From positions 62,001-126,000 of the forward strand of contig JACKEJ010000004.1 in the NCBI GenBank assembly GCA_020633055.1: a DNA stretch of 64,000 nt. The letters run 5' to 3'. Position 1 is the first letter of the stretch. Each line of letters starts with the position of its first letter. The position numbers were made by a program, and so were the translations under genes. Source of the DNA: Sandaracinaceae bacterium. Its GTDB lineage: Bacteria; Myxococcota_A; Polyangia; Polyangiales; Houyiibacteriaceae. The notes beneath the pieces were generated by a model. The model was given only the letters and a program-made list of their open reading frames with translations. It made no database searches and was not told the DNA's origin. Shown piece after piece: positions 45,533 to 55,069 of this stretch.

Positions 45533-47563
45533 TCAAAGGCTCGCCGCCAGCTCCGCCCCTTGTGCGATCGCACGCTTCGCGTCCAGCTCGGCGGCCACGT
45601 CGGCCCCGCCGATGACGTGCACCCCGCCGCGCTTCGGCTTGCCACGCTTCCCCGCCGCCTCGGGCACCAGGTCACGCACGGAGACCTGCCCCGCGCACAG
45701 GATGATGTGGTCCACCTCGAGCAGCTCGGCCTTGCCCTCACGCCGGATGTGCAGCCCCTGATCGTCGATGCGCTCGTAGGTCACCCCGTCCAGCATGCGG
45801 ACCCCGCCGCGCTGGAGCGCCAGCTTGTGCACCCAGCCCGTGGTCCGGCCGGGGCCCGTGCCCATCTTCTTCGCGCCCTCACTGCGCTGCAGCATCGTGA
45901 TGGTGCGCCGCGGCCGCTCGACGTGCGGCTCGCGCAAGCCCCCGGCCGAGGTGCCGCTCGGGTCCACGCCCCACTCGGCACACCAGGCCTCGAGGCTCAT
46001 GTCCGGGTCCTGCAGGAGGTACTCGCACACGTCCACGCCGATGCCGCCCGAGCCGATGACGGCCACGCGCTGCCCGACGGGCTTCTTGTCGCGCAGTACG
46101 TCCGTGTAGCGCAGCACCTTCGGGTGCTCGATGCCCGGGATGCTGGGCACGCGCGGCACCACGCCCGTCGCGACGATGACGTCGTCGTAGCCGGCGAGCT
46201 CGCCCTGGCTCACGCGCGTGCCGAGGCGCAGCGTGACGCCGGTGCGCGCGACCTCGTTCTCGAAGTAGCGCAGGGTCTCGCGGAACTCTTCCTTGCCGGG
46301 TACGGCCGCAGCCATGCGGAACTGCCCACCGATGGCGTCGGCCGCCTCGAAGAGCGTGACCTGGTGTCCGCGCTCGGCCGCGACGGTGGCCGCCGAGAGC
46401 CCCGCCATGCCCGCGCCCACGACAGCGACGCGGCGCGGTGAAGTGACGCGCGTGTACTTCAGCTCGGTCTCGCGCGCGGCGCGTGGGTTGACCATGCACG
46501 TGGCCCGCTTGAGCGAGAACGTGTGGTCCAGGCAGGCCTGGTTGCACGCGATGCACGTGTTGATGGCCTCGGGGCGACCGGCCGCGGCCTTGTGCACGAA
46601 GTCCGGGTCGGCCAGCAACGGGCGCGCCATGGACACCAGGTCGGCGTCCCCGGCGGCGAGGATGGACTCGGCCACGTCCGGCGTGTTGATGCGGTTGGAC
46701 GCGATGACCGGCACCGGCACAGCGCGCTTGAGCCGCGCGGTGACCTCGCGGAAGGCCGCGCGCGGCACGGAGGTGACGATGGTGGGCACGCGCGCCTCGT
46801 GCCAGCCGATGCCCGTGTTGAGCAGCGTGATGCCCGCCTCCGCGAGGGCGAGCGCCATGGTCTCGACCTCTTCGTAGGTGTTGCCGCCCTCGACCAGGTC
46901 CAGGATGGAGAGGCGATACATGACGATGAAGTCGGGCCCCACCTCGCGCCGCACGGCGCGCACGATCTCCACCGGGAAGCGCATGCGGCCGTGGATGTCG
47001 CCGCCCCAGCGGTCCGTGCGCTCGTTCACGCGCCGGCACGCGAACTGGTTCAGCAGGTAGCCCTCGCTGCCCATGATCTCGACCCCGTCGTAGCCCGCGC
47101 GGCGCGCGATGGCGGCGCTGCGCGCGAAGTCGTCGATGGTGGAGAGGATCTGCGCCTCGCTCATGGCGCGCGGCTTGAACGGGTTGATGGGCGACTTCTT
47201 GGCGCTGGCCGAGACCGACCAGGGGTGGTGCGCGTAGCGCCCCGTGTGGATGAGCTGGAGTGCGATCTTGCCGCCGTGCTCGTGCACCGCGCGTGTCACT
47301 TGCTGGTGCGGCAGCACGTCGCCCGGGCTGTTGACCACGCCGGAGCCCGGGTAGAACCACGCGCGCCGGTTGACGCTGAGGCCGCCCGTGACCATCAGGC
47401 CCACGCCGCCCTTGGCGCGCTCCGCGAAGTAGGCCGCGAGCTTGGGGTAGTTCCAGAAGCGGTCCTCGAGGCCGGTGTGCATGGAGCCCATGACGACGCG
47501 GTTGCGCAGCGTGGTGAAGCCCAGCGGGAGCGGCGAGAGCAGGTGCGGGAAAGGCTGTTCCAT
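45533..47563 (-). CDS. fadH: NADPH-dependent 2,4-dienoyl-CoA reductase
   Basis: Reduces 2,4-dienoyl-CoA during beta-oxidation of unsaturated fatty acids, using FMN, FAD and a 4Fe-4S cluster. 676 residues, as in E. coli FadH. The N-terminal old-yellow-enzyme barrel starts LLSPLPLGFTTLRNRVVMGSMHTG; the cluster motif is C-x2-C-x3-C-x11-C (CIACNQAC ... ATC, near 335-354); the FAD-binding VAVVGAGMAGLSAA and NADPH-binding VAVIGSGGIGVDVCEYL follow. An AGGAGA ribosome site precedes the ATG. It is divergent from a TetR-type regulator, with an inverted-repeat operator between them, so it is probably repressed by that regulator and induced by an acyl-CoA or fatty acid (inference). Confidence 0.93.
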   Translation of the reverse strand: MEQPFPHLLSPLPLGFTTLRNRVVMGSMHTGLEDRFWNYPKLAAYFAERAKGGVGLMVTGGLSVNRRAWFYPGSGVVNSPGDVLPHQQVTRAVHEHGGKIALQLIHTGRYAHHPWSVSASAKKSPINPFKPRAMSEAQILSTIDDFARSAAIARRAGYDGVEIMGSEGYLLNQFACRRVNERTDRWGGDIHGRMRFPVEIVRAVRREVGPDFIVMYRLSILDLVEGGNTYEEVETMALALAEAGITLLNTGIGWHEARVPTIVTSVPRAAFREVTARLKRAVPVPVIASNRINTPDVAESILAAGDADLVSMARPLLADPDFVHKAAAGRPEAINTCIACNQACLDHTFSLKRATCMVNPRAARETELKYTRVTSPRRVAVVGAGMAGLSAATVAAERGHQVTLFEAADAIGGQFRMAAAVPGKEEFRETLRYFENEVARTGVTLRLGTRVSQGELAGYDDVIVATGVVPRVPSIPGIEHPKVLRYTDVLRDKKPVGQRVAVIGSGGIGVDVCEYLLQDPDMSLEAWCAEWGVDPSGTSAGGLREPHVERPRRTITMLQRSEGAKKMGTGPGRTTGWVHKLALQRGGVRMLDGVTYERIDDQGLHIRREGKAELLEVDHIILCAGQVSVRDLVPEAAGKRGKPKRGGVHVIGGADVAAELDAKRAIAQGAELAASL

Positions 47564-47607
47564 GATGGTTCTCCTGTGCCCAGGCGCTCGGCCCGGAATC
47601 TGTACAC

Positions 47608-47633
47608 CGTTCAGATGACATCAAGTCTGAACG
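47608..47633. promoter_or_regulatory. Inverted-repeat operator between fadH and its TetR regulator
   Basis: Perfect 8-base arms CGTTCAGA (47608-47615) and TCTGAACG (47626-47633) are separated by 10 bases, with partial extension outward (TGTACAC on the left, GCTGTCA on the right). The site sits in the 88-base gap between the two divergent starts, where a TetR-family dimer would block both promoters. Confidence 0.75.
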
Positions 47634-47651
47634 CTGTCAAGATTCCCCGCG

Positions 47652-48254
47652 ATGCCGCGCAAGGTCCCCCGCCCCTACCACCACGGCGATCTCCGCCCCA
47701 CGCTGCTGCGCGAGGCACAGGCCATGGTGCGCGAGGTGGGCCTCGAGGGGCTCTCGCTGCGGCAGCTCGGTCTGCGCGCGGGGGTCAGCGCGTCGGCCCT
47801 GTACCACCACTTCGACAACAAGAACGCGCTGCTGTGCGCGCTGGCCGAGGAGGGCTTCGCCACGCTCGACCAGGTGCTCCAGGAAGCCGCGAGCGACGTG
47901 TCCGGCAACCTGCGCGAGCAGACCCTGCGCTTCGTGCGGGCCTACGTGGGCTACGCCGCCGCGCACCCCGAGATCTACGACCTCATGTTCGGGCGCGCGC
48001 TGTGGAAGGCGGGCGAGCCCACCGAGAGCCTGCGCACCTTCGCGTTCTCCACGTTCCGCCGCTACGTGGACTACGTCAGCGCCACCGACCCACGCGTGGG
48101 CGGCGGGAAGGCGGGGCTGCGGCACGCGCAGGCGCGCTGGGCGACGGTCCACGGGCTGTGCCGGCTGGTGATCGACGGCGTGTACACGGACGGCGCGGAC
48201 CTTTTGGGGATGACGGCGGCGGCGGCGGACCTGCTGGTGGGCCGCAGCGACTGA
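47652..48254 (+). CDS. TetR-family transcriptional regulator
   Basis: 200 residues. The N-terminal DNA-binding domain is typical of TetR: LRPTLLREAQAMVREVGLEGLSLRQLGLRAGVSASALYHHFDNKNALLCALAEEGF, with helix-turn-helix around residues 30-55. The C-terminal ligand domain (YVGYAAAHPEIYDLMFGRALW) is of the type found in the TetR_C_33/WHG group of small-molecule-responsive regulators. It is divergent from fadH and shares an inverted repeat with it, so it probably represses fadH and itself until a fatty-acyl ligand binds. No other target is visible. Confidence 0.92.
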   Translation: MPRKVPRPYHHGDLRPTLLREAQAMVREVGLEGLSLRQLGLRAGVSASALYHHFDNKNALLCALAEEGFATLDQVLQEAASDVSGNLREQTLRFVRAYVGYAAAHPEIYDLMFGRALWKAGEPTESLRTFAFSTFRRYVDYVSATDPRVGGGKAGLRHAQARWATVHGLCRLVIDGVYTDGADLLGMTAAAADLLVGRSD

Positions 48255-48276
48255 GCGGGCAGACGGCCGCCGACGC

Positions 48277-49932
48277 TCAGCGGCATAGAAGCGTGTCGAA
48301 CATGCTGCCCTGCACCGTGCAGCCCGTCGTCCCGAGGCACCGGCAGCTGTAGAACACCACCTCCATGCCGCAGTTGGCGGGCTTCGCGTCGAAGGGGCGC
48401 GGGCCGAGGTCCTCGGCGCAGGTGGTGGTGCACATGGCCCCCGGGTTCACGCAACCGGTCCCGGCAGGCACCGGCTCGGTCACGCCGTTGCAGTCGAAGT
48501 CCGCGATGCGCTCGGACGGGGCGCAGCCCGGCATGGACTCTGGGCAGAAGGTGTAGTCGTAGTAGGCGGTCTGCCCGGGGTGCACATCCTCCGCCCCGTC
48601 GTGGCAGTCGTCCTTGGGCAGCGGACCGCCGGAGCACCCGGCGAACCCCATCCGCGTGTGGCCGTCGTCGTCCGCGTCCTCGGCCACCACCACGCCGCCG
48701 CCGCTCGAGCAGTTGTTGTCGCGCCGGTCGCACAGCTCGGGGGCGCCTGGGTAGAAGTCCTCCCCGTCGCCCACGAGGTCGTTGCAGTCGATCATGCCCC
48801 CCACGGGCTGCTGGTCGGTGTAGCCGGGCGGGCACGCGGCGCAGGTCTCGATCTCCGGCGCCCCGGCCAGAGCGAAGCCGTCGTGATCGCTGTCGAGCCA
48901 GCAGGTGCGGCCGCCGAGGCCCTCGTCCACCATGCCGTTGCAGTTGTCGTCGCTGCCATTGCAGACCTCCATCGAGGGAGTCACCGAGCACGTCCCCCAC
49001 ACGCCCGTGAGCGCGTTGCAGGTCTCGATGCCGCCGGCGCACACGCCGAGCGCCGGGCAGCCGCGCGTCTCCGAGCCGGTACACGAGCACTCCGTCTGGA
49101 CCACGCCGTCGCAGTTCTCGTCCACACAACCGGTCCCGTCGGGCATGCAGCCGGGGTCGCAGATCTCCGAGCGCAGGGGGCCCACGTCGGCCGTGCTGTC
49201 GTCGCAGTCGAGCGCGTTCTCGACGGAGTCGGGCGGAGGCGTGCAGGCCGTGATGGGCGTGGCGTTCATGTCGCCCGCCAGGTCGTGGTCCAGGTCGGGA
49301 TAGAACGTGCGCAGCACCTCCTCGTCGATGAGCTCGTCGCAGTCGTTGTCGCGACCGTCGCAGCTCTCGGCCTCGTCCGGGTGCACGGAGGGGTTCAGGT
49401 CGTTGCAGTCGGTGCCGCAGACGTCCCCGTTGCAGCAGGCCACGTCTGGGTAGTTGTCCATGTCCTGGTCGCGGAAGCCGAACGTGCGGGGGTCGCAGTC
49501 CTCGTCGTGGTTGGCCACGTCGCACACCTCGACGTTGGACGGGAAGCGGTTGGGGTCGGCGTCGTCGCAGTCGTCACCGCCGCACGCGACGTCGCGGTGT
49601 CCGTCGAAGTCGGCGTCCACGCACGTGCTCTGGCAGATGCCGCTGGCCTCGACGCACGTCCCGCCCGTGCAGGGTGGCTCTCCGGCTTCGCACCCCATGG
49701 CGCCGCACACCTCGACCCCGTTGCAGAACACACCGTCGTCGCAGTCGGACGCCATCTGACACGGCCGCCCAGCGTCGTCGGAGGGCGTGGGACTGGTCTG
49801 GCCGGCACAGCCGAAGACGCACGCGCTCGCCAGCAGCGCGACGAGTGCGCTCGCGGCGCCCTGCGCAGCAGCGGGGGATGAAGTGTGCGCACGAGAGCGC
49901 GGGTGAGCCGGAGAGCGGCGCAGCGAGGCCAT
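48277..49932 (-). CDS. MopE-like metal-binding repeat lipoprotein or secreted protein
   Basis: 551 residues. A basic N-terminus is followed by a hydrophobic signal (ASALVALLASACVFGC) with a possible lipobox. A Cys module (CDDGVFCNGVEVCGAMGCE) precedes five or six MopE-type repeats, e.g. DCDDADPNRFP, DCNDLNPSVHPDEAESCDGRDNDCDELIDEE, EVCNGSDDNCNGMVDEG and FYPGAPELCDRRDNNCSS. The last ~60 residues have paired cysteines (CTTTCAEDLG; YSCRCLGTTGC). It resembles the minus-strand gene at 37414-39264 in its first half but has a different tail. Asp/Cys-based binding of Ca or Cu is the known tendency of these repeats; the metal here is not shown. It is convergent with the TetR gene. Confidence 0.85.
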   Translation of the reverse strand: MASLRRSPAHPRSRAHTSSPAAAQGAASALVALLASACVFGCAGQTSPTPSDDAGRPCQMASDCDDGVFCNGVEVCGAMGCEAGEPPCTGGTCVEASGICQSTCVDADFDGHRDVACGGDDCDDADPNRFPSNVEVCDVANHDEDCDPRTFGFRDQDMDNYPDVACCNGDVCGTDCNDLNPSVHPDEAESCDGRDNDCDELIDEEVLRTFYPDLDHDLAGDMNATPITACTPPPDSVENALDCDDSTADVGPLRSEICDPGCMPDGTGCVDENCDGVVQTECSCTGSETRGCPALGVCAGGIETCNALTGVWGTCSVTPSMEVCNGSDDNCNGMVDEGLGGRTCWLDSDHDGFALAGAPEIETCAACPPGYTDQQPVGGMIDCNDLVGDGEDFYPGAPELCDRRDNNCSSGGGVVVAEDADDDGHTRMGFAGCSGGPLPKDDCHDGAEDVHPGQTAYYDYTFCPESMPGCAPSERIADFDCNGVTEPVPAGTGCVNPGAMCTTTCAEDLGPRPFDAKPANCGMEVVFYSCRCLGTTGCTVQGSMFDTLLCR

Positions 49933-49980
49933 GCGCGACGCTACATCGCGAGCAGCGCGTGGACAATCGGGGCCGGAGAA

Positions 49981-51171
49981 TTAGGTCGAGCCGTGGCCCG
50001 CCACGCTGCGCGCCACTTCCAGGGCTCCGCGCAGGCCGGTGTCGGGGGCGAGCGCGACGGCGAGCCAGAGGGGCTCGAGGGCTGGGCGCAGGCGACCCTT
50101 GTCGAGGAAAGCGGGCAGGAAGTGCTCGCGCAGCGCGGGCACCAGCGCGGCCGTCACGCCCCCGGTGATGTACACGCCACCCGTGGGCAGGAGCGCGAGC
50201 GCGGCGTCGCCCGTGTGCGCCCCATAGAGCGAGGCAAAGCGCTGCACGGCCAGCACGCAGGCCGGGTCTCCGTCGCGCGCAGCAGCCCGCGTGCCGATGG
50301 CTCGGGCTCCTTCGCGCGCTACCGCCGCGTGCACCGAGTCGCTGGTGACCGCGTGGCCCGACTCGACGAGGTAAGTGTAGAGGTCCACCAGGCCCGGTCC
50401 AGAGAGCACACGCTCGACGCTCACGCGTCCATGGCGCGCGCGCAGCCAAACCAGCAGGCCGTCCTCGAGCCCGTCGCGCGGCGCGAAGCTCTTGTGCCCG
50501 CCCTCGGAGGCGAAGACGCGCAGCGGGTGCGCGGAGCTGCTCGGGTGTGTTGCGGTGGCCCCGTCAGCGACGGATCTCGGCGCGGACACACCTGCGGGAA
50601 CCAACCAGGCGTGCCCCAGCCCCGTGCCCGCGCCGATCACCAGGCACGCACCGCTCGGGTCTCGTCGCCCGGCTTGCAACACCTCGAGCTCGTCGTCGCG
50701 CAGAACCTGCGTGCCGCGCGCCATGGCCTCGAAGTCGTTGATCACGCGAACGTGCGCTGCGCCGGTCGCCCGACTCAGTGTGTCCTCGCGGATGACCCAC
50801 GGCAGGTTCGTGATGCGGCACTCGCCGTCGCGTACCGGGCCGGCGCAGGCCAACGCCACCGCGGCGGGCGCCCCGCACCCGCTGTGCGCCAAGAACAACG
50901 CCACCGCGTCCTCCAGCGTGCCCTGCGCCGCCAGGCGCGGGCTCTCGAGATCCACGTGCGCCACGCGCGCGCCCGCGCCGTCGAAGAGCGCCAGGCGTGT
51001 GTGCGTCCCGCCGATGTCTCCGGCCAGCAACGTTCTACCCTCGGGCGACGCGCCGACCGTGCCCCAACCATCGCGCGCGCCCGCGCTGGCGCCCGGTGCG
51101 GCGCCCCCAGCCTCGTCGTTCCCCGCGCCCGTCACGCCACCCGCGCCCCCGTCGTGCCCCGCGCCCGTCAT
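49981..51171 (-). CDS. glk: Glucokinase
   Basis: Phosphorylates glucose to glucose-6-phosphate with ATP. 396 residues; the ROK-independent bacterial glucokinase family shows here the phosphate-1 loop LLAGDIGGTHTRLALF, the glucose-binding stretch ITNLPWVIREDTL and INDFEAMARG, the adenosine/phosphate-2 region CLVIGAGTGLGHAWLV, and FASEGGHKSFAPRDGLE. The C-terminal GGVYITGGVTAALV is also conserved. The first ~45 residues are a Gly/Ala-rich extension not seen in E. coli Glk (321 aa); a later start is possible, but ATG 51171 overlaps the stop of the fusion gene (ATGA), which favours it. It completes the route from maltodextrin breakdown (MalQ/GlgX) to glucose-6-P. Confidence 0.92.
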   Translation of the reverse strand: MTGAGHDGGAGGVTGAGNDEAGGAAPGASAGARDGWGTVGASPEGRTLLAGDIGGTHTRLALFDGAGARVAHVDLESPRLAAQGTLEDAVALFLAHSGCGAPAAVALACAGPVRDGECRITNLPWVIREDTLSRATGAAHVRVINDFEAMARGTQVLRDDELEVLQAGRRDPSGACLVIGAGTGLGHAWLVPAGVSAPRSVADGATATHPSSSAHPLRVFASEGGHKSFAPRDGLEDGLLVWLRARHGRVSVERVLSGPGLVDLYTYLVESGHAVTSDSVHAAVAREGARAIGTRAAARDGDPACVLAVQRFASLYGAHTGDAALALLPTGGVYITGGVTAALVPALREHFLPAFLDKGRLRPALEPLWLAVALAPDTGLRGALEVARSVAGHGST

Positions 51172-54100
51172 GCTGGGGACCTCAGGTAGAGCGCACCCAG
51201 CGGCGGCAGACGCAGCGCGAGCGAGTGCGGGCGCTCCTGCGCGCCCTGGGAGTCGCTGTGCACCGCCCCTTCGTTGCCCACCCCGGATCCGGCGAACACG
51301 TCGGCGTCGGTGTTCAGCAGCTCGCGCCACAGCCCGGGCTGACGCACGCCCACGCGGTACCCCTCGCGCGGCACGGGCGTGAAGTTGAACACGCACAGCA
51401 CACGCGCGCCGTCGCGGGCCACGCGCTCGAAGGCCAGCACGCTCCACTCGGGGTTGCGCGTCTCCACCCACTCGAAGCCCTCGGGCACGAAGTCCAGCTC
51501 GTGCAGCGCCGGCTCCGCGCGGTACAGCGCGTTGAGCGCCCCCAGCAGCTCGAACACCCCACGATGCGTCGCGTACCCGAGAAGCCCCAGGTCGAGCGCG
51601 CCGTCGTGCGCCCACTCGGTGTAGGGCGCCAGCTCCGCGCCCTGGAACAGCAGCTTGTGCCCCGGCTGCGCGAACATGAACGCGTACAGCAGGCGCAGGT
51701 TCGCGAACTGCTGCCACGTGTCGCCGGGCATCTTGGCCAGCAGCGAGCCCTTCCCGTGCACCACCTCGTCGTGCGAGAGGGGCAGCACGAAGTTCTCGCT
51801 GCACGCGTACATGGAGCGGAACGTCAGCTGCTCTTGGTGGAAGCGGCGGTGCACCGGGTCGCGCCCGAAGTAGCGCAGCACGTCGTTCATCCAGCCGAGG
51901 TCCCACTTGAAGCCGAAGCCGAGGCCCCCGACCCACACGGGGCGCGAGACCATCGGCCACGAGGTGGACTCCTCGGCCGTGGTCTGCGCGTCCGGGAAGC
52001 GCTTGTAGACGGCCTCGTTCAGCCGCCGCAGGAAGGCGATGGCCTCGAGGTTCTCGCGCCCGCCGTGCTCGTTGGGCAGCCACTCGCCCGCGCGCCGCGA
52101 GTAGTCGAGGTAGAGCATGGACGCGACGCCATCCACGCGCAGTCCGTCGGCGTGGAACTGCTCCAGCCAGAAGACCGCGCTGGACACCAAGAACGCCTGC
52201 ACCTCGCGCCGGCCGTAGTTGAAGATCAGGCTCTTCCAGTCGGGGTGCACGCCACGCCGCGGGTCCTCGTGTTCGTACAGGCAGGTTCCGTCGAAGCGCG
52301 CGAGCGCGAACGCGTCGGACGGGAAGTGGCCCGGCACCCAGTCGAGGATCACGCCGATGCCCGCGCGGTGCAGCGCGTCGATCAGCCCCATCAGCTCTTC
52401 GGGCGCGCCGTAGCGCGCGGAGGCCGCGAAGAAGCCCGTCACCTGGTAGCCCCACGAGGGATAGAAGGGGTGCTCCATGACGGGCAGCAGCTCCACGTGC
52501 GTGAAGCCGAGGCGCGTGACGTGCTCCACCAGGCGCGGGGCCAGCTCGGTGTAGCTCAGCCAGCTCCCGTCGGGGCGGCGCGCGAACGAGCCCAGGTGCA
52601 GCTCGTAGATGGACACCGGCTGGCCCACGCGCTGGCGCTCACCGCGCGCGCGCATCCACGCGTCGTCGCCCCACGCGAACCCGTGCGCGTGCACGATCGA
52701 AGCCGTCTGCGGAGGTGCCTCCGAGCGCCGCGCGAAGGGGTCCGCCTTGTCGAGGTGCGCGCCGCTCTCCGTGACGATGCGGTACTTGTAGAGGTCCCCC
52801 GCCTGCGCACCCGGGACGAAGCCGGACCACACGCCCGAGCTCTGCAGCGGGAAGAGCGGCTGGTGCTCGGGGTTCCAGCCGTTGAAGCTGGAGATCACGG
52901 CGACGGAACGCGCGTTGGGCGCCCAGACGGCGAAGTACACGCCGGACTCTCCCTCGTGCTCGCCGGGGTGCGCACCGAGGAAGTCGAACAGGCGCTCGTG
53001 GGTGCCCTCGTTGAACAGGTAGAGGTCCTGCTCGCTGGCGCGCGCGGCGGGGCGCGAGCGGCCTACCACGGCGTCGGGACGCCGCCCCACGGGAGCACCT
53101 GCACGGGCGAGCGCGCGCACCCCCGCGAGCACGCGCGCATCCTGCTCGAGCGTGGGCAGGTCGAGGGCAAAGCGCGCGCGCCAATTGGGCGCCTCGGGCC
53201 CCGTGCCCGGGACGTTCTGCGGGCGCGTCTCGAACCACAGGTCTTCGAGCGTCACCAGCACGCGCCGCGCGGCCGAGGCCCCCAGCCCGCGCAGCTGCGC
53301 GCGGAGCGCGGCGTCGAGCCCGCTGTGGCTGCCTCCGCTGGCCAGGTAGTGCGCCGCAAAGGGCGGCATGTCGTGGGTGTTCAGGCTGGCCACGCAGTTC
53401 TCGGGCAGGGACCCGCTGCGCGCCGTGCCCGCCTCGTACTGCGCCACGTGCAGCCGCCCGATGCCGTGCCGGGCCATGGCCGCGCGCACCTCGTCGGGCA
53501 CCGTGCCGAGATCCTCGCCCACGACGTAGGTGCGGTGCCGGTGCGACTCGATGGTGAGCACGGCGTACAGCTCCTCGGCGGGCTGCCGCACGTAGACGCC
53601 CTCGCGCGCGCCGAGACCGTGCGGGACGCAGTAGCTTCGGTGGAGCCCCATCACGTGGTCCACGCGCAGCACCTCGGCGTGCTGCATCAGGCGCCCCACG
53701 GAGGCACGGAAATAGGCGTGCGCCGTGTGACGCGAGCGCTGCGGGTGAAGCGGCGCGAAGCCCCAGTCCTGGCCGCCGTCGAAGAGCGTGTCGGGGGGCG
53801 CGCCCTGAGAGCAGCCCGTCAGCAAGGCGTCAGCGAAGCGGTACGCGTCGTAGCCAAGCGGGTGCGCGCCGAGCGGCATGTCGAGGTACAGACCGACCCC
53901 GTCGCCACGCGCGCGCTCGGCCAGCTGGTCGAGCTGCTCGTGCAGACGCCACTGCACGTACAGCTCGTGCCGCACGCGGGGGTCGTCTGCGGGCAGCCAG
54001 TCGGCCTCGTCCACGCGCTGCGCGAACGAGCGTCCTGGGGCCTCGTGTGTTGCGACGAAGCGGGCATAGTCCACCTCGCCCGGGTGCTCCGCGGCCCAGG

Positions 54101-54995
54101 TGGAGAGCGCCTCGCGCGTGGGCTCGTGCTGCTCGGCCACCGCGTGCAGGCGCTCCGTCAGCGCGCGCTTGCGCTGCGCTACCCGCGCGTAGTCCACCTG
54201 CTGGGGGTCATCCTCCGCCGCCTCACGCTGCGCATCCGCGAGCACCTCGCGTAACTCGGCCGGCGCGAGCGGCACCTCCGGCAACGCGTCCACGGCCAGG
54301 AACACCGCGGAGAGGTGCAGCCTGCTGATGGGCGCGTAGGGGCTGGGGTCGAAGGGCTCGCGCAAGAATGTGGCGGTCAGCGGCAGCGTCGCGACCGTGG
54401 CCCCACCCTGCCGGCCCACCCAGGCCGCGAGCCGAGACAGATCCTCCACGTCGCCGATGCCCAGGCTGCGCTGGGAGCGCAGCGCGTACGTCGGCGCGAA
54501 CACCCCCCAGGTGCGCTCCTCGCGCCCCTGCCACACCTCGCGCGGCGCGGCGAAGAGGGCGCCGTGGTGCACGTCGGGCCCGTCGTGCAGGGCGACGGCG
54601 TGGTAGCCGAAGGGCAGCGTGTGGGGGAGCAGCCAGCGCCGCGCGCCTCCCGGCGCGTCCGGGTCCACGGGTGGCAACGAGCTGACGCGCCGCGTCTCCT
54701 CGAACCCCTCGCCGCTCTCCAGCGTGACGTGCAGGGTGAGGGCGCGGTCCTCCGCCAACGCGTCGGCGTCGAGCGCGACGTGCAGCACACCCACGCCGTC
54801 CCAGAAGACGGTCACGGGTGGGATCACAGGAGCCCCATCCCCCGCAGGCCGACCCGGAGCAGCGCCCTCGAGCGCGGTCACGACCGCGTGAAGCGCGTCC
54901 TCAGACGCTTCGTGCAACGTGCCGTCGATGTCGTAGTAGCTCGTCTCGACGCCGAGCACGCTCGCTCTCTCACGTAGGGCCTTGATGTCTGACAT
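51168..54995 (-). CDS. glgB: Fusion of 4-alpha-glucanotransferase (MalQ, GH77) and glycogen branching enzyme (GlgB, GH13)
   Basis: 1,275 residues in one uninterrupted frame from ATG 54995. Residues ~1-690 are a GH77 amylomaltase: N-terminal beta domain, then WGVFAPTYALRSQRSLGIGD, and the catalytic set Asp446 (RVDHVMG), Glu494 (VGEDLG) and Asp542 (NTHDMPPF). Residues ~720-1275 are a branching enzyme: CBM48-like GVYFAVWAPNARSVAVISSFNGW, then GH13 nucleophile Asp955 (RVDGVASMLYLDY), the Glu1008-Glu1009 pair (AEEST) and Asp1076 (SHDEVVHGKGS). Both catalytic sets are intact, so one polypeptide should transfer alpha-1,4 glucan segments and create alpha-1,6 branches. MalQ and GlgB are normally separate. 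Glucokinase is translationally coupled downstream and glgX is divergent 75 bases upstream. Confidence 0.93.
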   Translation of the reverse strand: MSDIKALRERASVLGVETSYYDIDGTLHEASEDALHAVVTALEGAAPGRPAGDGAPVIPPVTVFWDGVGVLHVALDADALAEDRALTLHVTLESGEGFEETRRVSSLPPVDPDAPGGARRWLLPHTLPFGYHAVALHDGPDVHHGALFAAPREVWQGREERTWGVFAPTYALRSQRSLGIGDVEDLSRLAAWVGRQGGATVATLPLTATFLREPFDPSPYAPISRLHLSAVFLAVDALPEVPLAPAELREVLADAQREAAEDDPQQVDYARVAQRKRALTERLHAVAEQHEPTREALSTWAAEHPGEVDYARFVATHEAPGRSFAQRVDEADWLPADDPRVRHELYVQWRLHEQLDQLAERARGDGVGLYLDMPLGAHPLGYDAYRFADALLTGCSQGAPPDTLFDGGQDWGFAPLHPQRSRHTAHAYFRASVGRLMQHAEVLRVDHVMGLHRSYCVPHGLGAREGVYVRQPAEELYAVLTIESHRHRTYVVGEDLGTVPDEVRAAMARHGIGRLHVAQYEAGTARSGSLPENCVASLNTHDMPPFAAHYLASGGSHSGLDAALRAQLRGLGASAARRVLVTLEDLWFETRPQNVPGTGPEAPNWRARFALDLPTLEQDARVLAGVRALARAGAPVGRRPDAVVGRSRPAARASEQDLYLFNEGTHERLFDFLGAHPGEHEGESGVYFAVWAPNARSVAVISSFNGWNPEHQPLFPLQSSGVWSGFVPGAQAGDLYKYRIVTESGAHLDKADPFARRSEAPPQTASIVHAHGFAWGDDAWMRARGERQRVGQPVSIYELHLGSFARRPDGSWLSYTELAPRLVEHVTRLGFTHVELLPVMEHPFYPSWGYQVTGFFAASARYGAPEELMGLIDALHRAGIGVILDWVPGHFPSDAFALARFDGTCLYEHEDPRRGVHPDWKSLIFNYGRREVQAFLVSSAVFWLEQFHADGLRVDGVASMLYLDYSRRAGEWLPNEHGGRENLEAIAFLRRLNEAVYKRFPDAQTTAEESTSWPMVSRPVWVGGLGFGFKWDLGWMNDVLRYFGRDPVHRRFHQEQLTFRSMYACSENFVLPLSHDEVVHGKGSLLAKMPGDTWQQFANLRLLYAFMFAQPGHKLLFQGAELAPYTEWAHDGALDLGLLGYATHRGVFELLGALNALYRAEPALHELDFVPEGFEWVETRNPEWSVLAFERVARDGARVLCVFNFTPVPREGYRVGVRQPGLWRELLNTDADVFAGSGVGNEGAVHSDSQGAQERPHSLALRLPPLGALYLRSPA

Positions 54996-55069
54996 GCGTC
55001 CTCGGCGGGGCGCGGCGAGCCTTGCGACCGCGCGGGGTGCACTGTAGCCTCCCGCACAGGCGGTTCGAC

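Noticed and set aside
51172..52455. Upstream extension of the glucokinase frame inside the branching-enzyme gene
   Set aside because: The extension is a frame shadow of GlgB; glucokinase similarity begins only after ATG 51171, which overlaps the GlgB stop.
50997..54254. Plus-strand open frame of 1,085 codons antisense to the MalQ-GlgB fusion
   Set aside because: Arg/Gln/His-rich shadow of a gene with two intact catalytic sets.
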